DNA of 64,000 bases from Brooklawnia sp937867175 (GCA_036821905.1 DAISIR010000008.1:54265-118264), one strand, 5' to 3'. Numbered from the stretch's first letter, positions 42,759-51,477 are shown. Numbers and translations: made by a program. Notes: generated by a model not told the origin, from the letters alone.

Positions 42759-44094
42759 TAGTCTTCTCCTCCGGCAGGACGTAGTGGCGATGGCGGGCAC
42801 GCAGAGCGAGCGCGGCGGCGACCGACACCGTGCCCACGCGTCCGAGGTACATCAGCAACATCAGGACGACCAACGACTCCGGGCGGAGCTGTGGGGTGAT
42901 CCCCGTCGTCAGACCGACGGTACCAAACGCCGAGATGGTTTCGAAGAGCACCTGCTGCCAAGCAAAGCGGTCGTCGACCACGATGAACAGCGTAGCCAGC
43001 GCAACCGTTGCGGAGCCCAGCATCACCACGGTCAGGGCGGCTCGCTGATCGGCTGCCGGAATCGCTCGGTGCCCGACCACCACCTGGTCCTCGCCGCGCA
43101 GTTCAGCGGCGACGGTGGCCAGGATGATCCCGATGGTGCCGACCTTGATTCCCCCTGCGGTGCCGGCAGAGCCGCCGCCGATGAACATCAACAAGTAGTA
43201 GAGCCCCAGCGTCGTCTCGCTGACGGCCCCGTAGTCGATGTGGTTGAAGCCCGCTGTGCGGGGGAAGACGGCACCCGCCAAGACGGCGAGTCCGCGATCA
43301 TCGAGCGGCAGGGAGCCGAGGGTCCGCGGATTGTTCCACTCAGCGAAAGCGAAGACTGCGGCGCCCAGCACCAACAACGACAGCGTGCCCGCGATGGCAA
43401 GACGCGAGTTGACGCTCCACCGGGCCCGGTGGCCGCGACCACGACCGAAGAACCTGTGACCCACCTCGAACAGCACCGGGAAGCCAAGCCCGCCCAGCAC
43501 GATTGCGACACAGATCGGCACGATGATCGCAGGGTCGCCGACAAAGCTGACCAGGTTGTCGCTGAACAGGGCAAAACCGGCGTTGTTGAATGCCGAGACT
43601 GCGTGGAAGACCCCGTACCAAGTGGCCGATGCCCAGCCGTCGGCATGGGGACGGAAGGCCAAGGTGAGCACGAACGCTACCAGGGCTTCAATGGTGAACA
43701 TCACCTTGGCGATCATCCTCGGCACGCGAAGAACCGAGCCCAGGCCGGCGTGGAGCTCCTGGCCGGCGATCAGCGACCCTTGCAGGGATATCCGGCCGGT
43801 GACCACGAGAGTGAGCAGGCTGGCGAGGGTCACGATCCCGAAGCCGCCAACTTGGATGAGCGCCATGATGACGAACTGTCCAACCGGGCTCCAGTAGGTG
43901 GCGGTGTCAACGGTGGTCAGTCCGGTTATGCAGATTGCGGAAACAGCTGTGAACGCCGCATGAATGAGCGGCGCCGACTCACCACTGGACGTGGCCACCG
44001 GAAGCAGGAGAAGCGCGGAACCGACGGCGATTCCGGCCAGGTACACCGCTGGAACCACCCTCGCCGGATGGCTCAGCCACCGTGTGAGGCGCAT
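42748..44094 (-). CDS. ktrB: Potassium transporter membrane subunit (KtrB/TrkH family)
   Basis: A 448-residue K+ channel-like transporter of the SKT superfamily, built of four M1-P-M2 repeats. Selectivity-filter segments are visible: TAVSAICITGLTTVD near 55-69, HAVSAFNNAGFALFSDN near 160, PRTAGFNHIDYGAV near 285 and ETISAFGTVGLTTGI near 395, each with the filter glycine. It imports potassium, probably with Na+ coupling, together with the KtrA ring. ATG 44094 lies seven bases after TACCAT, so it has its own promoter although kduI is upstream on the same strand. Confidence 0.94.
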   Translation of the reverse strand: MRLTRWLSHPARVVPAVYLAGIAVGSALLLLPVATSSGESAPLIHAAFTAVSAICITGLTTVDTATYWSPVGQFVIMALIQVGGFGIVTLASLLTLVVTGRISLQGSLIAGQELHAGLGSVLRVPRMIAKVMFTIEALVAFVLTLAFRPHADGWASATWYGVFHAVSAFNNAGFALFSDNLVSFVGDPAIIVPICVAIVLGGLGFPVLFEVGHRFFGRGRGHRARWSVNSRLAIAGTLSLLVLGAAVFAFAEWNNPRTLGSLPLDDRGLAVLAGAVFPRTAGFNHIDYGAVSETTLGLYYLLMFIGGGSAGTAGGIKVGTIGIILATVAAELRGEDQVVVGHRAIPAADQRAALTVVMLGSATVALATLFIVVDDRFAWQQVLFETISAFGTVGLTTGITPQLRPESLVVLMLLMYLGRVGTVSVAAALALRARHRHYVLPEEKTNVG

Positions 44095-44169
44095 GACGCC
44101 GATGGTATTCCCTCACACGGCGGCAGGAGCCAACTCGCGGTGAACATCCAACCGGGTGCGACCAGCTGA

Positions 44170-44997
44170 TCAGATCAGGGTCTCGATCGGCCGGTGGTCC
44201 ATGTCGTCGAAGTCCTGGTTCTCGCCGGCCATCGCCCAGATGAAGCTGTAGGCCTGCGTTCCGACGCCGGAGTGGATCGACCAACTCGGCGAGATGATGG
44301 CCTCGCGGTTGCCCACGATCAGGTGGCGTGTCTGGGTCGGCTCACCCATCAGATGGACGACCCGGGCGTCCGCCGGCACGTCGAGGTAAAGGTAGGCCTC
44401 CATCCGACGGTCGTGGGTGTGCGCCGGCATGGTGTTCCACATGCTGCCGGAGTGCAGCTGAGTGAGGCCCATCACGATCTGGCAGGACTTGATGCCGTCG
44501 GCGTGGATGTAGCGGTTCAGGGTGCGACGGTTCGCGTGCTCCTGGTCGCCCAGCTCACGGATGTCGCCGTGGCCCGGCAGCACGGACGCAGTCGGGTGAC
44601 TGGTGTGGGCGGGGGCACTGAACAGGTAGAAGAGCGCCTGCTCGTCGCCTACGGTCTCGAAGCTGACGTCGCGGACGCCACGTCCAACGTAGACACAACC
44701 GCCTTTGGGCAGTTCGTGACGCTGGCCATCGGTGGTGACGGCACCGGTGCCCTGGATGACGAAGACACCTAGCTCGCGACGCTGCAGGAAGTACTCGGCC
44801 CGCAGTTCGTCCGGGGCGTCCAGCTTCAGCGGCCCTTCGCCGGGCACCGCACCGCCGACGATCACTCGGTCCTGGTGGCTGTGCACCAAAGTGACCTGAC
44901 CGTCGTTGAAGAGGTCTGGGACGAGGAAGTTGGTCCGCAATTCTTCTGTCGTCATCCCGGCGGCCTCCCGCTTGCTGACCGCGTGCCGATTCTCCAT
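44170..44997 (-). CDS. kduI: 5-dehydro-4-deoxy-D-glucuronate isomerase
   Basis: A 275-residue cupin-fold zinc isomerase (E. coli KduI has 278) that converts 5-keto-4-deoxyuronate to 2,5-diketo-3-deoxygluconate during breakdown of unsaturated uronates from pectin or glycosaminoglycans. RAEYFLQRRELGVFVIQGTGAV near residue 67 and the metal-binding MWNTMPAHTHDRRMEAYLYLDVP near 185-207 (two His and a Glu) are diagnostic; SPSWSIHSGVGTQAYSFIWAMAGENQDFDDMD supplies the last His. ATG 44997 follows GGAAGGGG; a TTG three bases earlier is in frame. KduD is not nearby. With uxuA and the TRAP operon it supports uronate metabolism. Palindromes in the leader suggest repression. Confidence 0.96.
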   Translation of the reverse strand: MENRHAVSKREAAGMTTEELRTNFLVPDLFNDGQVTLVHSHQDRVIVGGAVPGEGPLKLDAPDELRAEYFLQRRELGVFVIQGTGAVTTDGQRHELPKGGCVYVGRGVRDVSFETVGDEQALFYLFSAPAHTSHPTASVLPGHGDIRELGDQEHANRRTLNRYIHADGIKSCQIVMGLTQLHSGSMWNTMPAHTHDRRMEAYLYLDVPADARVVHLMGEPTQTRHLIVGNREAIISPSWSIHSGVGTQAYSFIWAMAGENQDFDDMDHRPIETLI

Positions 44998-45013
44998 CAA
45001 GAACCCCTTCCGA

Positions 45014-45050
45014 CGAAATATGTGTTTCGCTGAGCGATACTCTCATCGTA
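45014..45050 (-). promoter_or_regulatory. kduI promoter with two palindromic operator candidates
   Basis: On the minus strand a -10-like TACGAT (45045-45050) is followed by TCGCT-G-AGCGA (45027-45037) at the predicted transcript start, then by CGAAA-N6-TTTCG (45014-45029) just before the ribosome binding site. The second resembles sites of sugar-acid repressors in general shape. Which regulator binds is not known and none is encoded nearby. Confidence 0.6.
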
Positions 45051-45088
45051 CCTCACGGCTTGGCCGGATTCACATCTGCCGACAGGAC

Positions 45089-45140
45089 TGGACCTGAAGG
45101 CCCTGGAGAACGTATATTCAAACTGCTGATTCTCAGAGAA
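45089..45140 (+). promoter_or_regulatory. Promoter and palindrome upstream of the orphan membrane protein gene
   Basis: TGGACC (45089-45094), an 18-base spacer and TATATT (45113-45118) form a sigma-70-type promoter, one of few with a recognisable -35 in this window. TTCTC-A-GAGAA (45130-45140) overlaps the early transcribed region. The palindrome may be an operator. The leader then runs about 40 bases to a GAGGAGGGTG ribosome binding site. Confidence 0.55.
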
Positions 45141-45181
45141 CTCTCAGCTTTCACGAACAGCTCAACGAGGAGGGTGTCCAG

Positions 45182-45685
45182 ATGGCCGATCGTGGCGACA
45201 ATCGGGCGCAGCGCAGCGACCGGCTGCCGGTGCTCAGTTTCCTGGGTCGCCCTGGCCCAGACGCGAGCCCGGGCACCGGCGGCTTCTTGAGCGCCGCAAT
45301 CGCAGGATCACTGATCTTGGTGCTGGCGCTGATGGGCTTGACGATTGCCATTGGACGGGCGCCGGTCGAGGCAGTTGCCGACCGAACCGATCAAGTTGCA
45401 CAGGCGACACCAACTGCGCCAACCAGCTACGCCTCACCGGAGCCGACCGGACCCCGCTACACCCCGGAGCCGATCATCAACGGAGTCCCCCAGAAACCGC
45501 CGTCGTCCGAGCCGACACCCAGCGCCAGCGCGGCGCCGGCAAACAGTGCGGCTGGGCAGAGCGACCGGGCCGGCGCGGACTCTGCCGATAGTGCTGCCAG
45601 CGACCGGCTGCAAGACCTCCAAGACAGGATCGAAGAGGGCCTTCGCGTCAACCTTCCGTCCGGATGGGTGCGGAACGGAGGCTGA
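45182..45685 (+). CDS. Hypothetical single-pass membrane protein with Pro/Ser/Ala-rich tail
   Basis: A 167-residue orphan. A polar N-terminus of about 38 residues (DRGDNRAQRSDRLPVLSFLGRPG) is followed by one helix, AAIAGSLILVLALMGLTIAIG (about 38-58). The outer part is low-complexity, rich in Pro, Thr, Ser and Ala (PTAPTSYASPEPTGPRYTPEP, EPTPSASAAPANSAAG), then a short amphipathic segment RLQDLQDRIEEGLRVNLPSGWVRNGG. This looks like a cell-wall-spanning stalk. No homologue is recognised and no catalytic residue is visible. GAGGAGGGTG precedes ATG 45182. Confidence 0.65.
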   Translation: MADRGDNRAQRSDRLPVLSFLGRPGPDASPGTGGFLSAAIAGSLILVLALMGLTIAIGRAPVEAVADRTDQVAQATPTAPTSYASPEPTGPRYTPEPIINGVPQKPPSSEPTPSASAAPANSAAGQSDRAGADSADSAASDRLQDLQDRIEEGLRVNLPSGWVRNGG

Positions 45686-45700
45686 CGCAGCTGTGAATGG

Positions 45701-46081
45701 CTAACGTGTCTCAGGCTCTTGGCGGGGGTCGGTGACATGATCGTCAACGGTGGCTGCTGTGGTGTTGACCGCGCTCGCGCCGTTGAAGCCGGCCTCCTTG
45801 GCCGCCAAATTCTCCTCAGCACTGCGCAGCTCTTTGTAGCGCGCCTTGAACGTCTTCTCCGGCAGCGCCAAGCCGATGCCCAGCAAAAGACCTCCCGAGA
45901 AGCCGAGGCCGGCACCGATCAACGTCCAGTTCCGGGGGTTCGCGAACCCTGCGCTGCGGTTGGCGATGGCCACCGCGTGGAGCTGGTTGATCTGGATAAC
46001 GACGTAGATCATCACGCCCACGAAGGCGAGTGAGGCCACCACGCCCAGCACAACCAGCAGGGTCTTGGAGAACTTCATCAT
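45701..46081 (-). CDS. Hypothetical two-helix membrane protein
   Basis: A 126-residue protein with two predicted helices, TLLVVLGVVASLAFVGVMIYVVIQI (about 7-31) and WTLIGAGLGFSGGLLLGIGLAL (about 52-73), followed by a charged tail with KTFKARYKELRSAEENLAAKEAGF, probably a coiled coil. No family is recognised. It starts with two consecutive ATG codons seven bases after TAGGCT, so it is likely read from a leaderless mRNA. It is convergent with the preceding membrane protein gene. Confidence 0.65.
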   Translation of the reverse strand: MMKFSKTLLVVLGVVASLAFVGVMIYVVIQINQLHAVAIANRSAGFANPRNWTLIGAGLGFSGGLLLGIGLALPEKTFKARYKELRSAEENLAAKEAGFNGASAVNTTAATVDDHVTDPRQEPETR

Positions 46082-46126
46082 GATGAAGAGCCTAGACCCC
46101 GCTGGTGGGTGGTGGCATAGCGTGGT

Positions 46127-46537
46127 CTACAGGCAGTCACTCTCGATACGGTCGAGGGCCGCCTCCCAGCGATCCTTCACCCATGCACGGTCGGCGCCCG
46201 GCGCCAGCTTGGAGTGTGCAATCTGCACCTCCGTCGCGTCGTCGCCCGCTGGGATGAGCCGGACGTCGACCAGAGATGGCTGCGCCGAATCCCGTAGTCG
46301 CCAAGAGAATCGGATTTGTTCCAACGGATGGAAACTGCGGATGACGCCTTGGCGTCCATCGTGGGACTGCCAGGAGGTGCCCTTTGATCCCAGTAGTCCG
46401 CCCGGCCCCAGCAGGGCCTCGGAGCCGTCGCTCGTCATGAGGACGTCCCAGACGGTCTTCACCGAGTGGGGCAGGGTCCGGCTAACGACGACGGCTGCGA
46501 CTTCGGTCTCGCCAGTGGCCTCACTTGTCTGTTCCAT
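46127..46537 (-). CDS. SRPBCC/START-domain protein (AHSA1-like)
   Basis: A 136-residue single-domain protein of the Bet v1/SRPBCC fold, which encloses a hydrophobic ligand cavity. VVSRTLPHSVKTVWDVLMTSDGSEALLGPGG near residues 17-47, KGTSWQSHDGRQGVIRSFHPLEQIRFSWR and a C-terminal helix with WVKDRWEAALDRIESD match the AHSA1/polyketide cyclase-like pattern. The ligand and process are unknown; such proteins often pair with ArsR regulators, but none is adjacent. GAGG lies five bases before ATG 46537. Confidence 0.8.
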   Translation of the reverse strand: MEQTSEATGETEVAAVVVSRTLPHSVKTVWDVLMTSDGSEALLGPGGLLGSKGTSWQSHDGRQGVIRSFHPLEQIRFSWRLRDSAQPSLVDVRLIPAGDDATEVQIAHSKLAPGADRAWVKDRWEAALDRIESDCL

Positions 46538-46616
46538 GGGGACCTCACTTATTCGATTTGTCTGGATGCCCGGACCAGCGCTGGTCGGGGTTTGCAGTTA
46601 GATTAATGCGCCGCCC

Positions 46617-47228
46617 TCAGGCTTGGGGATGGATTCCAGCTATTGTTGCGCGACCGCGCCGATACGGACTGACAGTCGGGTCCCCGATGATCCAGAACCG
46701 CAGCGGCCAGTCGGCAGCCACCGAGATACCGACTCGCGGGCCGTGTGCAACCTGCACCGGCTCGCCGGTTGGCTGCAGAAGGAACTCGTCCCCCAGCGGC
46801 GCCCCATCGTCCTGCCTCGTCAAGCCCAGGACGCGGCCCAGATTGCCGGGACCGCTGGCCAGTCGGGCGGTTGGCAGTTCGGCTGCTCCAGGCCGTTTCG
46901 ATGCCCGGCGCGCCCGCGCCAGTTCCTCACCCGCAACCACTTCGCCGGCACGCAACAACAGGGCGGACGCCTGACCGGCCGGTGAGCAGACCAGGTTGAC
47001 GGCCAAATGGACGCCGTAGCTCAGGTAGACATAGAGCCGACCCGGCTCCCCATACATGGTGGCCGCGCGACCGCCCGGGCCGCGGTAAGCATGCGACGCC
47101 GGGTCGTCCGGCCCCAGGTAGGCCTCCACCTCGGTCAGGCGCAGGCCGATCTGGCCACGCCACAGCACCGACCCCAGAACCGCGGGAGCCAGTTCGTCAG
47201 CGCGTCGAGTGAAGTCAAGGCTCTCCAT
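46617..47228 (-). CDS. DNA-3-methyladenine glycosylase (AAG/MPG family)
   Basis: A 203-residue base-excision enzyme that removes 3-methyladenine, hypoxanthine and related lesions. The order RADELAPAVLGSVLWRG, VEAYLGPDDPASHAYRGPGGRAATMYGEPGRLYVYLSYGVHLAVNLV and LASGPGNLGRVLGLT is the MPG pattern; the catalytic Glu is in TEVEAYLG near residue 35 and the intercalating Tyr in LYVYLSYG. Length is normal for bacterial members. It starts at ATG 47228, divergent from the lipoprotein gene at 47270. Confidence 0.95.
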   Translation of the reverse strand: MESLDFTRRADELAPAVLGSVLWRGQIGLRLTEVEAYLGPDDPASHAYRGPGGRAATMYGEPGRLYVYLSYGVHLAVNLVCSPAGQASALLLRAGEVVAGEELARARRASKRPGAAELPTARLASGPGNLGRVLGLTRQDDGAPLGDEFLLQPTGEPVQVAHGPRVGISVAADWPLRFWIIGDPTVSPYRRGRATIAGIHPQA

Positions 47229-47257
47229 CGGTCAATCATGCCCGCAGCGACACAAGG

Positions 47258-47263
47258 TAGGCT
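47258..47263 (+). promoter_or_regulatory. -10 box (TAGGCT), leaderless promoter of the lipoprotein gene
   Basis: TAGGCT is followed by exactly six bases (CAACAG) and the GTG at 47270. Confidence 0.6.
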
Positions 47264-47269
47264 CAACAG

Positions 47270-48283
47270 GTGACTAACCACCGGTTGCACGCGCACCGAC
47301 CCCGGGTGCTGCGGGTTCTGGTGGGCTGGTTCGTGATACTGCTGGTCGCATGCGGGCAGCCTGCCCCGGCCCAGACCCCGAGCCCGAGCCCGACCACACC
47401 GTCTCCCACTTCCACCCCGTCGGTCTCCAACACCACCCCTGCGAACGCCACACCCACGAAACTGCCGGTTGCCTACGACCTGTTCACCAAGGGCCGGGCC
47501 AGCCAGGTCGTCGCCCAACTGGTCGCGGCCGCGGAAGGCAAGCCCGTAGTCAGACTGGTCTTGGATCGCACCAGAGCGCGACTCACCTATGTGGACGAGG
47601 GCGACCGGCCTCGCTCGGTGGTCTGGGAAGCTGGCAAGATCTCGCCGAGCGACGACGGTACCGACCTGGTCGCGTCCACCAGCTTCGATCCGCTTCGGTT
47701 CAACCTGTCCGATGTCGAGACGCTGTTCCAGATCGCGGCGACCATCTCGGGCTCGAGCACCCGGCAGGAACTGCAGATCATCGGGTACGACCACGGCGAA
47801 ATCTACATGACCGTGACTACCTCGCCCGAGTCATCGACCGTCTTTTTCGACCGGGACGGCGTCCCTGTCCCACGCCTCGATCTGACACTGGCCGACAATC
47901 TCGCAACAGGCATCAGCGATGCGCTGGTGGATCGCTTGCTCGTGGTCGAGGTAGGTGTCAACGGCTCCGCTCAGGTCTGGGTGGATGTCATCCCGAGCCC
48001 CGGCATCGTCGAGCGGCGCATCCGTCCGGCAAACCAGCCGATGTACCTGGCGCAGCGCCGCGAGACGCCCAGCGGCGAGCAGTTCGACGCCGGACTGATC
48101 GACCCCCAAGTGCTGGCGCTGCTGTTGCGCACCGCACCCGGACTGCTCGGCGAGGACCCGACCACTCCAGTCTCGCTGCGGGTCATGCAGCCCGCCAAGG
48201 CCACTGCACCGCGCATCGTGGTGCAGATCGGCAGTTCCCAACTGGTCACAGACCTGTCAGGGGAGCCGCTGTCCGAGCCGTGA
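47270..48283 (+). CDS. Hypothetical secreted lipoprotein
   Basis: A 337-residue protein not assigned to a family. The N-terminus has a basic start, a hydrophobic core (VLRVLVGWFVILLVAC) and a lipobox-like LVAC with Cys near 28, then a Pro/Ser/Thr linker (QTPSPSPTTPSPTSTPS). The body from residue 60 alternates beta strands and helices (VVRLVLDRTRARLTYVDEG, ELQIIGYDHGEIYMTVTTSPESSTVFF) and ends with a domain around VIPSPGIVERRIRPANQ. There is no catalytic signature and it may be a binding or wall-associated protein. The GTG at 47270 is chosen from the -10 box. It ends 28 bases before the NUDIX gene. Confidence 0.72.
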   Translation: MTNHRLHAHRPRVLRVLVGWFVILLVACGQPAPAQTPSPSPTTPSPTSTPSVSNTTPANATPTKLPVAYDLFTKGRASQVVAQLVAAAEGKPVVRLVLDRTRARLTYVDEGDRPRSVVWEAGKISPSDDGTDLVASTSFDPLRFNLSDVETLFQIAATISGSSTRQELQIIGYDHGEIYMTVTTSPESSTVFFDRDGVPVPRLDLTLADNLATGISDALVDRLLVVEVGVNGSAQVWVDVIPSPGIVERRIRPANQPMYLAQRRETPSGEQFDAGLIDPQVLALLLRTAPGLLGEDPTTPVSLRVMQPAKATAPRIVVQIGSSQLVTDLSGEPLSEP

Positions 48284-48311
48284 TCTTGCCGCACGTGGGA
48301 TGATTGAACCC

Positions 48312-49007
48312 ATGCGAATCGTGGGAGTGCTGGCACCTGGGGTCGGCACTTCTGTTGATGTGACACTCGGCCACGGTGAGGACCCACGCATGCTGCTGTG
48401 GCGCGAAGGCTGGGTGCTCACCCGAATGTTGAGTACCCACCTGGACGAACAGGGGATCGTGCTGACCGTCCAGGTGCGAACCCGCAGCCGGAGTTCGCGG
48501 CCCCCCCGGATCAAGTCCCGCGGCCTGGATCCCCAGTTGAAGGTCGGCCCGGACGAGGTGGCCGTCCCCCACCAGCGGGTGGCAGCCTATGCCATCGTCC
48601 GGTCCCTGCGCGGGGTGCTCGGCACGCAGTGCTCCGACCGCACGGCGATCCCCGGGCTCTGGCAGCTACCGGGCGGCGGCCTGGAGGCCGGCGAGACGCC
48701 GAGCGAGGGCGTGGTGCGCGAGATCATGGAGGAAACCGGGCAGCGCGTCCGCATCAACCGGCTCATCGACGTTCAGTCCGATCATTGGGTGGGACGCGCC
48801 CCGACCGGAGTGCTGGAGGACTTCCAGGCCCTGCGAATCATCTATACCGCGGTCTGCGACGACCCGACCCACCCGCAGGTGCTTGACATCGGTGGGACGA
48901 CGATGTCGGCGAGTTGGGTCTCGCTTCGGCACTGGCGTTCACTGCAATGGACGTCAGGTGCGCGGTCGTTGCTGGACCGGCACCTGACGTCCGTCTCAAT
49001 GCATTAA
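48312..49007 (+). CDS. NUDIX hydrolase with N-terminal extension
   Basis: A 231-residue protein. The first 85 residues are an extra domain (MRIVGVLAPGVGTSVDVTLGHGEDPRMLLWREGW) without known family. The NUDIX fold starts at AYAIVRSLRGV, and the complete NUDIX box is at about 119-141: GGGLEAGETPSEGVVREIMEETGQ, with all metal-binding glutamates. It hydrolyses a nucleoside diphosphate linked to another moiety; the substrate is not readable. ATG 48312 is used; ATG 48300 is in frame and no ribosome binding site separates them. It is convergent with the Bax-inhibitor-like gene. Confidence 0.85.
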   Translation: MRIVGVLAPGVGTSVDVTLGHGEDPRMLLWREGWVLTRMLSTHLDEQGIVLTVQVRTRSRSSRPPRIKSRGLDPQLKVGPDEVAVPHQRVAAYAIVRSLRGVLGTQCSDRTAIPGLWQLPGGGLEAGETPSEGVVREIMEETGQRVRINRLIDVQSDHWVGRAPTGVLEDFQALRIIYTAVCDDPTHPQVLDIGGTTMSASWVSLRHWRSLQWTSGARSLLDRHLTSVSMH

Positions 49008-49020
49008 TGCGACGCGGTTC

Positions 49021-49869
49021 TCAATTGCGGAAGAAACTCAGGATCCGCAGGATGTTGGTGTAGAGCCAGATCAAGGTGACCGTCAGGCCGAACGCACCGC
49101 GCCACGATTCGCTCTCCGGGGCACCGATCCGGATGCCCTGCTCGATGGCGTCGAAGTCCATCAGCAGGCTGGCCGCGGCCAGTACCACCCCAAGACCTGC
49201 TGCCAGCCAGGCGATCGGCCCAGCTTGCGGCCCGACGGTCGCCCAGCCGAGATTCACCCCGAACAGCAGCAGCGCGAGGTTGATCAGCGAGACGATCAGG
49301 TAGGCGATCAGCGAGACGACGACGATCTGGGCCGCCCGCCCACGTACACGCGCGCCGAGGTACTTGTACGCGCCGAGCACCACAAAAGCGGCCACCACGG
49401 TGCCCAAGACGGCCTGCAGGACGATGCCCGGGTACATGTACTCGAAGAGCTTGCTGAACGCGCCGATGACCACACCCTCGACCACCGCGTAGGCGAAGAT
49501 GGCAGGCACTGAGATGGTGCGACGGGCTGAGACGATCCAGACGGTGACCAAGGCGGCCAGCGATCCGACGATCGCAACCGGAGCCAGCAACTGCAACGGC
49601 AGCAACAGCATGGTGACGCCGGCAGTCGCGACCACGATAAGCAGCAGAATCGCGGTCTTGGTGATGACGTCCTCGATGGTCATCCGCCCCTCGACCTGCT
49701 GGGGCGCCATGGCCGGCTGCCGGTTGAAGGTGTCCTGCGGTTGCCCGGGCGCGTAGCCCTGCTGCTGCGGGTTGTAATAGGCATCCGGCTGGAAGCCCTG
49801 CGGGTACCCCTGCTGACTGGCGGGGGTGAAGGCATCCGGCCTGGATAGAACGGGGTTGTTGGTGCGCAC
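49021..49869 (-). CDS. Bax inhibitor-1/YccA family membrane protein
   Basis: A 282-residue protein with an N-terminal 65-residue disordered segment rich in Gln, Gly, Pro and Tyr (QQGYPQGFQPDAYYNPQQQGYAPGQ) and seven predicted helices. VRTNNPVLSRPDAF is the usual start of the actinobacterial YccA-like subfamily, and the C-terminal LMDFDAIEQGIRIGAPESESWRGAFGLTVTLIWLYTNILRILSFF carries the two Asp residues that form the pH-sensing pair in BI-1 proteins. A calcium-leak channel or proton-sensitive role is known for homologues. GTG 49869 follows AGGAGGAAG; the longer frame to 50043 lacks such a signal. Confidence 0.9.
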   Translation of the reverse strand: MRTNNPVLSRPDAFTPASQQGYPQGFQPDAYYNPQQQGYAPGQPQDTFNRQPAMAPQQVEGRMTIEDVITKTAILLLIVVATAGVTMLLLPLQLLAPVAIVGSLAALVTVWIVSARRTISVPAIFAYAVVEGVVIGAFSKLFEYMYPGIVLQAVLGTVVAAFVVLGAYKYLGARVRGRAAQIVVVSLIAYLIVSLINLALLLFGVNLGWATVGPQAGPIAWLAAGLGVVLAAASLLMDFDAIEQGIRIGAPESESWRGAFGLTVTLIWLYTNILRILSFFRN

Positions 49870-50007
49870 CGGCGCTTCCTCCTGGTCTGGTTCGCCCCAC
49901 GTGTACGCGGGGTATCGTGGCAAGTCTACGGGCAACAACGCCGTGACCAATAAGGGAATTCCCTGAAGAGCACCCGTCCCCGGTCGGTCCATGGCATCAT
50001 CGGCCCC

Positions 50008-51477
50008 ATGTCGGAGTCGATTCGGGACGCGACGGGGATGCACTCGGTTCGTGAACCGATTCCGTCCCGCGCAGAGTCTCGCGCCTATGGGAAGTCCCTG
50101 CGCACCAAGGTGCCGCGATCATCGCTGGGTATCTGGCGTCCCGCTGACAACCGGCCCGACCCAGTCGATCAGGTGATCGAGTCGCACGTCGGACGCATCC
50201 CCCGGTTGATCGGGCTGCGGGTTGCCAGGATGACGGCATCACCCTACGGATTCCTGCGTGGAGCAGCCAACGTCTGCGCGTACGACTGCGCGTCCCTACC
50301 CGCGACCGGGATGGTCGCAATCATCTGCGGGGACGCCCACCTCGGCAACTTCGGCTTCTACCGATCACCTGAAGGTGAACTGGTCCTCGACTTGAATGAC
50401 TTCGACGAGGCACATCCGGGGTTCTGGGAGTGGGATCTGCGACGGCTGGTGGCCAGTGTCCACGTCGCCGGACGGCAGAACCAGATGAGCGAGCAGCAGT
50501 GCTCCGAGGCAGTCGCCGCCTGCGTGAATGCCTACCGAGACGAGTTGACGCAGTTGGCCGAGATTCCGCTACTGGCCCGCAGCTTCGTGCGCGTCGACCT
50601 CGGACACCTGAACGAGACCGTCAGTGAACCCTCCCTGCGCGACGAGGTGGTGCGGGCGGCAGCCAAGGCCCGGACGCGCACCTCCGACCGAGCTTTGCCG
50701 AAGCTGACCCGATCCCAGGGGGGTGTGTATCAGATCGTGGAGAACCTGCCGGTGACCAGGAAGGTCGCACCAGCCAGGTTCGACCAGGTCGGTGTCGCGC
50801 TGGACGACTACCTCGGGACGCTGCGCCTGCAATGGGCCCGCGTCGTGGGCGCGTACTGCTTGGTGGACGTCGCACACAAGGTGGTCGGTGTCGGGTCGGT
50901 CGGATTGCGCGCCTTCCTGGCACTGCTGGTGGGCTCCAGCTCCGACGACGTCCTCTTCCTGCAGTTGAAGCAAGCACGTCGCTCGGTGATCGCCCCGTTC
51001 ATCCACGGCGCGCATGCGCGGCACGCCCATCAGGGCCAGCGCGTGGTGGAATACCAGCAGGCGCTGCAGACCGTCAGCGACCCGCTGCTCGGCTGGGCGA
51101 CGCTGCCTCCGATCATGGCGCCGGGCATCGCCACCCAACTCTCGGCAAATTCGACGATGTCCGGAGCACCCGCGATCCAGGTCTATGTCCGGCAGTACCG
51201 CAACATGTCAGGTGCCGTGGTGATCGACGGGCTCGACGCGGGTGCACTGGTCGACTATGCGCGGGTGCTGGGTCTGCTGCTGGCCAAGAGTCATGCCCGG
51301 ACCTCGGGCGCGTCTCGGATCGCCGGCTACCTCGGCAAATCGGACGCGGCGGCCGAGGCCCTCGTCCAGTTCGCGCGGGCTTATGCCGACCAGACCGAGT
51401 CGGATCACGCGGCGATGTGCGCGGCGGTCCGGTCCGGGAGGCTACCGAACGCCGCCACCGATGGCGGGGCGTCCTGA
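50008..51477 (+). CDS. DUF2252 family protein
   Basis: A 489-residue cytosolic protein of the DUF2252 family, which has a kinase-like (aminoglycoside phosphotransferase/CotH-type) architecture. The signature CGDAHLGNFGFYRSPEGELVLDLNDFDEAHPGFWEWDLRRLVASV at about residues 108-152 carries the HxxN and D equivalents of the catalytic and metal loops. FLRGAANVCAYDCA, VDVAHKVVGVGSVGLRAFLALLVG and GLLLAKSHARTSG complete the family pattern. Activity is unproven. The start ATG 50008 has no ribosome binding site. It lies 27 bases upstream of the lactonase gene, on the same strand. Confidence 0.9.
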   Translation: MSESIRDATGMHSVREPIPSRAESRAYGKSLRTKVPRSSLGIWRPADNRPDPVDQVIESHVGRIPRLIGLRVARMTASPYGFLRGAANVCAYDCASLPATGMVAIICGDAHLGNFGFYRSPEGELVLDLNDFDEAHPGFWEWDLRRLVASVHVAGRQNQMSEQQCSEAVAACVNAYRDELTQLAEIPLLARSFVRVDLGHLNETVSEPSLRDEVVRAAAKARTRTSDRALPKLTRSQGGVYQIVENLPVTRKVAPARFDQVGVALDDYLGTLRLQWARVVGAYCLVDVAHKVVGVGSVGLRAFLALLVGSSSDDVLFLQLKQARRSVIAPFIHGAHARHAHQGQRVVEYQQALQTVSDPLLGWATLPPIMAPGIATQLSANSTMSGAPAIQVYVRQYRNMSGAVVIDGLDAGALVDYARVLGLLLAKSHARTSGASRIAGYLGKSDAAAEALVQFARAYADQTESDHAAMCAAVRSGRLPNAATDGGAS

